A DNA stretch of 64,000 nt from Novosphingobium sp. PP1Y (GTDB taxonomy: Bacteria > Pseudomonadota > Alphaproteobacteria > Sphingomonadales > Sphingomonadaceae): contig NC_015580.1 in the NCBI RefSeq assembly GCF_000253255.1, positions 2,059,001 through 2,123,000 on the forward strand, written 5' to 3'. The translations under genes were made by a program, and so were the position numbers. The notes below the pieces were generated by a model. It was not told the DNA's origin, ran no database searches, and saw only the letters and a program-made list of their open reading frames with translations. How positions within the stretch are numbered: the first letter of the stretch is position 1; every line of letters starts with the position of its first letter. Of this stretch, positions 61,744 to 64,000 are shown in pieces.

Positions 61744-62858
61744 TGCGGCTTGACGCCAGAGGCGAGGAACCACGAACGAAACACTCCCTTGCTCACCTGG
61801 TCGAAAGATCCTGGCGAAGCGTCGCGCACAGCGTCCTGGAAGCCGGTTTCGATATCGATGAAACCCGCGCGAGTCAGTTGCGCAGCGTAGTCGGCGCTGA
61901 TTGCGACTTTCCAGTTGGGCTCGTTATTGTATTCGTGTTCGATCTCGCCACGCACTTTCGTCCATAGCGGCACACTGTCGTATCGTTGGGGCACCTCGAG
62001 ATGTGCGACGATACCGCCGGGTTTCAGCAGGCGGGCACATTCGGCCATGATCGCCTCGATGCCGGCAGGGCTTGTCTCGTGCAGAACGACGCAAGTGAAG
62101 ACGCAGTCGAAGCTTTCGTCTTCGTAGGGGGCTCTTTCGGCATTGCCCTGCGTGAAGTGAATGTCGACGTCCAGATATGCGGCCCGCGCGTGGGCATAGC
62201 GCAACATCGAGGCGCCGACGTCGAGCGCGTGAACTTCGGCCTGTGGAAATGCCTTTGCAAGCGGGACGGCCGAGGCACCGATCCCGCAACCCAGTTCGAG
62301 GATGCGCTTGGGGGCGCGGCCGGGCCAGCGTGTCTTGAGGTGCGAGGCGAGTGTCCATCCGCGCCCGTCGTTGAGAAGACCGCCGTTGCGCCCGAGCATG
62401 TAGACCGCTCCGCCGCGATCCATCAGCGCTCCTTGGGCGACGCCTTCGATGTCCGCACCGTAACCGCCCGGCATGAGATGTACGTCGCGATCAGCCAGGT
62501 ACTCGGGTTGTTTGGTCTGCGGATCGAGGGTCAACGAACCGCGGACCGGTGCCGATCGCGCCGCTGCGTCGAGGTCGCCTCTCTGCCTGTCCACGCTTGC
62601 TCCGACAAGCGACCAGAGCAGTTCCTGGCTGGCCCTGCGCAAGGAAAGGTAGCCGCCGAAGCTCTCGCTTTCCTGCAGCAGCCGGTATGTCGTTTCCGCA
62701 CGGGAATTGTGGCCTTCGCCCGGATCGAGGCATTCGGCGCTCTTGGCAATCGAGGGCTCCAGTGTGCCGGCGATGTAGGTCTTCAGGTCGCGCACGAAGA
62801 GCTGTTCGGCCCTTTCGTCATGATTGGTGCGCGCAAGCATTGCATGGCCTTCAGTCAT
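61740..62858 (-). CDS. Class I SAM-dependent methyltransferase with N-terminal extension
   Basis: 372 residues. The first 170 or so are a helical region without likeness I recognise. The methyltransferase core then shows ILELGCGIGASAVPLA (motif I), VHALDVGASMLRYA, FDCVFTCVVLHETS and LLKPGGIVAHLEVP. ATG 62858 follows AAAGGA; a longer form from 62903 would overlap more of the small upstream gene. The product is unknown; the operon context suggests O- or N-methylation of a small molecule. Confidence 0.8.
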   Translation of the reverse strand: MTEGHAMLARTNHDERAEQLFVRDLKTYIAGTLEPSIAKSAECLDPGEGHNSRAETTYRLLQESESFGGYLSLRRASQELLWSLVGASVDRQRGDLDAAARSAPVRGSLTLDPQTKQPEYLADRDVHLMPGGYGADIEGVAQGALMDRGGAVYMLGRNGGLLNDGRGWTLASHLKTRWPGRAPKRILELGCGIGASAVPLAKAFPQAEVHALDVGASMLRYAHARAAYLDVDIHFTQGNAERAPYEDESFDCVFTCVVLHETSPAGIEAIMAECARLLKPGGIVAHLEVPQRYDSVPLWTKVRGEIEHEYNNEPNWKVAISADYAAQLTRAGFIDIETGFQDAVRDASPGSFDQVSKGVFRSWFLASGVKPQ

Positions 62859-63162
62859 GGGGCGATCCTTTCCGGGCTTGCTCGGCCTCGCGTGCGGCTG
62901 CATCGCGCAGGGGATGCATCACCTTGGCGATGAGATCCGCGCGCAGACCGTCGCGACGTTCTGCGTCGTTTTCGTTCGGTTCGAAATGCTCAACCGAATC
63001 CGCATCGAGCATGCCAGACGCTTCGAGCAGGACTTCGAGTGTATCGATACGCTCACGCATCGCCGCAACCTGTGAGGTAAGCGCCACGATCATGCCGAGC
63101 AGGCGGTCTTCTCCCTGGCTCATGCCCGGGACGGCGAGGCGGCGTTGGTACGGTCGGTCCAT
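62851..63162 (-). CDS. Small coiled-coil protein of unknown function
   Basis: 103 residues. The middle (LLGMIVALTSQVAAMRERIDTLEVLLEAS) has a heptad pattern; the rest is charged. There is no signal peptide. ATG 63162 has GGGAGA at good spacing, five bases after the transporter stop, and its end overlaps the methyltransferase start by 8 bases. This packing supports a real gene. I do not recognise the family. Confidence 0.65.
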   Translation of the reverse strand: MDRPYQRRLAVPGMSQGEDRLLGMIVALTSQVAAMRERIDTLEVLLEASGMLDADSVEHFEPNENDAERRDGLRADLIAKVMHPLRDAAAREAEQARKGSPHD

Positions 63163-63167
63163 GGATG

Positions 63168-64000
63168 TCAGTCTCCCGCAGTTGGTTCGCCGCGAAGGGT
63201 CATCGTGCGCTCGTCCAGCGGATAGAAACGCATCGCAACGATGCTCAAGACCAGGAAGGCGGTCGAAAAGATACTGTAGCACAGTGCAATGCCAAGGACC
63301 GCGCTTTGCGGCTGAGCAACCGTGATGCCGCCCTTGGCTTCGATATAGCCGAACAGGCCGAGGATGATGCCGGTCAGCGAGGCGCCGATCGCCTGCCCCA
63401 GCTTCTCGACCATGATGTAGAGCCCCGCGAAGCTGCCCTCGATGCGATTGCCGGTGCGCAGATACTGGAACTGCATGGTATCCGGCAACATCGACTGGCT
63501 GATCATCACGATTCCGCCGTTGCCGAGGCCGGCCAGCAGGCCGATGGCGATCACCATCCATTCCGGCGTGCCGTGGCCGAGCGGGAACCACATGATCCAG
63601 ACGCAAGCCGTGAACACGCCGCCGAAAGTGTAGGCCGTACGCTTGCCGACCCGCCGGGCCAACCATAACCAGCCCGGCTGCGCGATCACCGTCCCGATGG
63701 TGAGGGTGAGATAGATCGTGCCGAGCCATTCGTCGGACATGCCCAGGCTGCGTTGCACGAAGAACGGGGCCGATGCGGTATGCAGCGCCGCAGCGCTCAG
63801 GAGCATCAGCTTGGCGATCTGGAGGATGACGAAGGGCCGGTTGCGCGACGCAAGCTTGAGCTGTTGGCGGTAGGGAATGTGCTTGCGCGCATCGACTGGC
63901 CGCAGGCGCGCCCGCGAAGTCATGAAGAAGCAGCCCATCAGGATCGCGAATATCACGATGCCCATGATCACGCCCATCGCGCGGTGACCGGCCAGACCGC
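63168..64000 (-). CDS. GPH/MFS-family transporter (5' end outside window)
   Basis: About 277 C-terminal residues are visible, with at least six hydrophobic helices; the frame is open through the right edge, so the start is outside. MSDEWLGTIYLTLTIGTVIAQPGW, GNGGIVMISQSMLPDTMQF and GNRIEGSFAGLYIMVEKLGQAIG fit the C-terminal half of glycoside-pentoside-hexuronide symporters. It is the first visible gene of the accessory minus-strand operon and probably imports its substrate. Confidence 0.85.
   Translation of the reverse strand, partial: GLAGHRAMGVIMGIVIFAILMGCFFMTSRARLRPVDARKHIPYRQQLKLASRNRPFVILQIAKLMLLSAAALHTASAPFFVQRSLGMSDEWLGTIYLTLTIGTVIAQPGWLWLARRVGKRTAYTFGGVFTACVWIMWFPLGHGTPEWMVIAIGLLAGLGNGGIVMISQSMLPDTMQFQYLRTGNRIEGSFAGLYIMVEKLGQAIGASLTGIILGLFGYIEAKGGITVAQPQSAVLGIALCYSIFSTAFLVLSIVAMRFYPLDERTMTLRGEPTAGD

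Overview
The window looks like a chromosomal segment of a GC-rich aerobic alphaproteobacterium of the Sphingomonadales. A Novosphingobium-like organism is the best guess. The grounds are the gene families and their order (hisZ-purA, a TorF-type porin, GPH-family sugar transporters, extensin-like lipoprotein), frequent GTG and TTG starts, and dispersed palindromic repeats of the kind common in sphingomonads. This is inference from gene content; no rRNA is present. There is no phage, insertion sequence or CRISPR array. Coding density is high, and both ends cut a gene.

Layout: (1) 1-2.4 kb: two tandem exported DUF4136 proteins (the first cut by the window), rpmJ and a HAD hydrolase. (2) 2.5-6.6 kb: the Anbu cluster, consisting of a circularly permuted ATP-grasp protein, an alpha-E protein, a transglutaminase and the proteasome-like Anbu peptidase, in a tight operon. 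(3) 6.8-18.6 kb: mostly housekeeping genes, with an extensin-like lipoprotein, serC-serA, hisZ, purA, an L,D-transpeptidase, an SDHAF4-like protein, rsmB, msrA, an exported methyltransferase, aguB, folK and tRNA-Lys. (4) 19-25.4 kb: a sugar-acid SDR, all four acetyl-CoA carboxylase subunits side by side (accD-accB-accC-accA, minus strand) and a chemoreceptor. (5) 25.7-35.4 kb: a porin, then an unusual signalling cluster. It holds a class III cyclase-like protein, a SpoIIE/PP2C phosphatase with an extracytoplasmic sensor, an ATP/ADP-translocase-like transporter fused to HEAT repeats, two membrane sensors, a cyclic-nucleotide-binding-like protein, a STAS protein and an RsbW-like kinase. (6) 35.4-37.1 kb: a SET-domain methyltransferase coupled to a group IV PLP decarboxylase. 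(7) 37.2-52.6 kb: a cobalamin regulon. Two near-duplicate cobalamin riboswitches precede a NiCoT Co/Ni importer and the cobW-cobN-G-H-I-J-(K)-L-E-M-B-F-bluB operon, with cobK on the opposite strand. (8) 52.7-58.5 kb: a TetR regulator, xylB-xylA and a divergent GPH transporter. (9) 58.5-64 kb: a minus-strand accessory operon with a GPH transporter (cut), a small coiled-coil protein, a methyltransferase, two alpha/beta hydrolases with an altered nucleophile elbow, and an M24 peptidase-like enzyme.

How the genes work together: the cobalamin block imports cobalt and carries out most of the aerobic (late cobalt insertion) route to cobyrinate diamide, plus lower-ligand synthesis. cobA, cobS/T and the late amidation/nucleotide-loop genes are not in this window. 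xylA/xylB plus the adjacent transporter form an isomerase-type xylose pathway. The 26.5-35.4 kb cluster has every element of a partner-switching pathway (phosphatase, antagonist, kinase) built around a putative nucleotide transporter. It is the best candidate here for an undescribed system.
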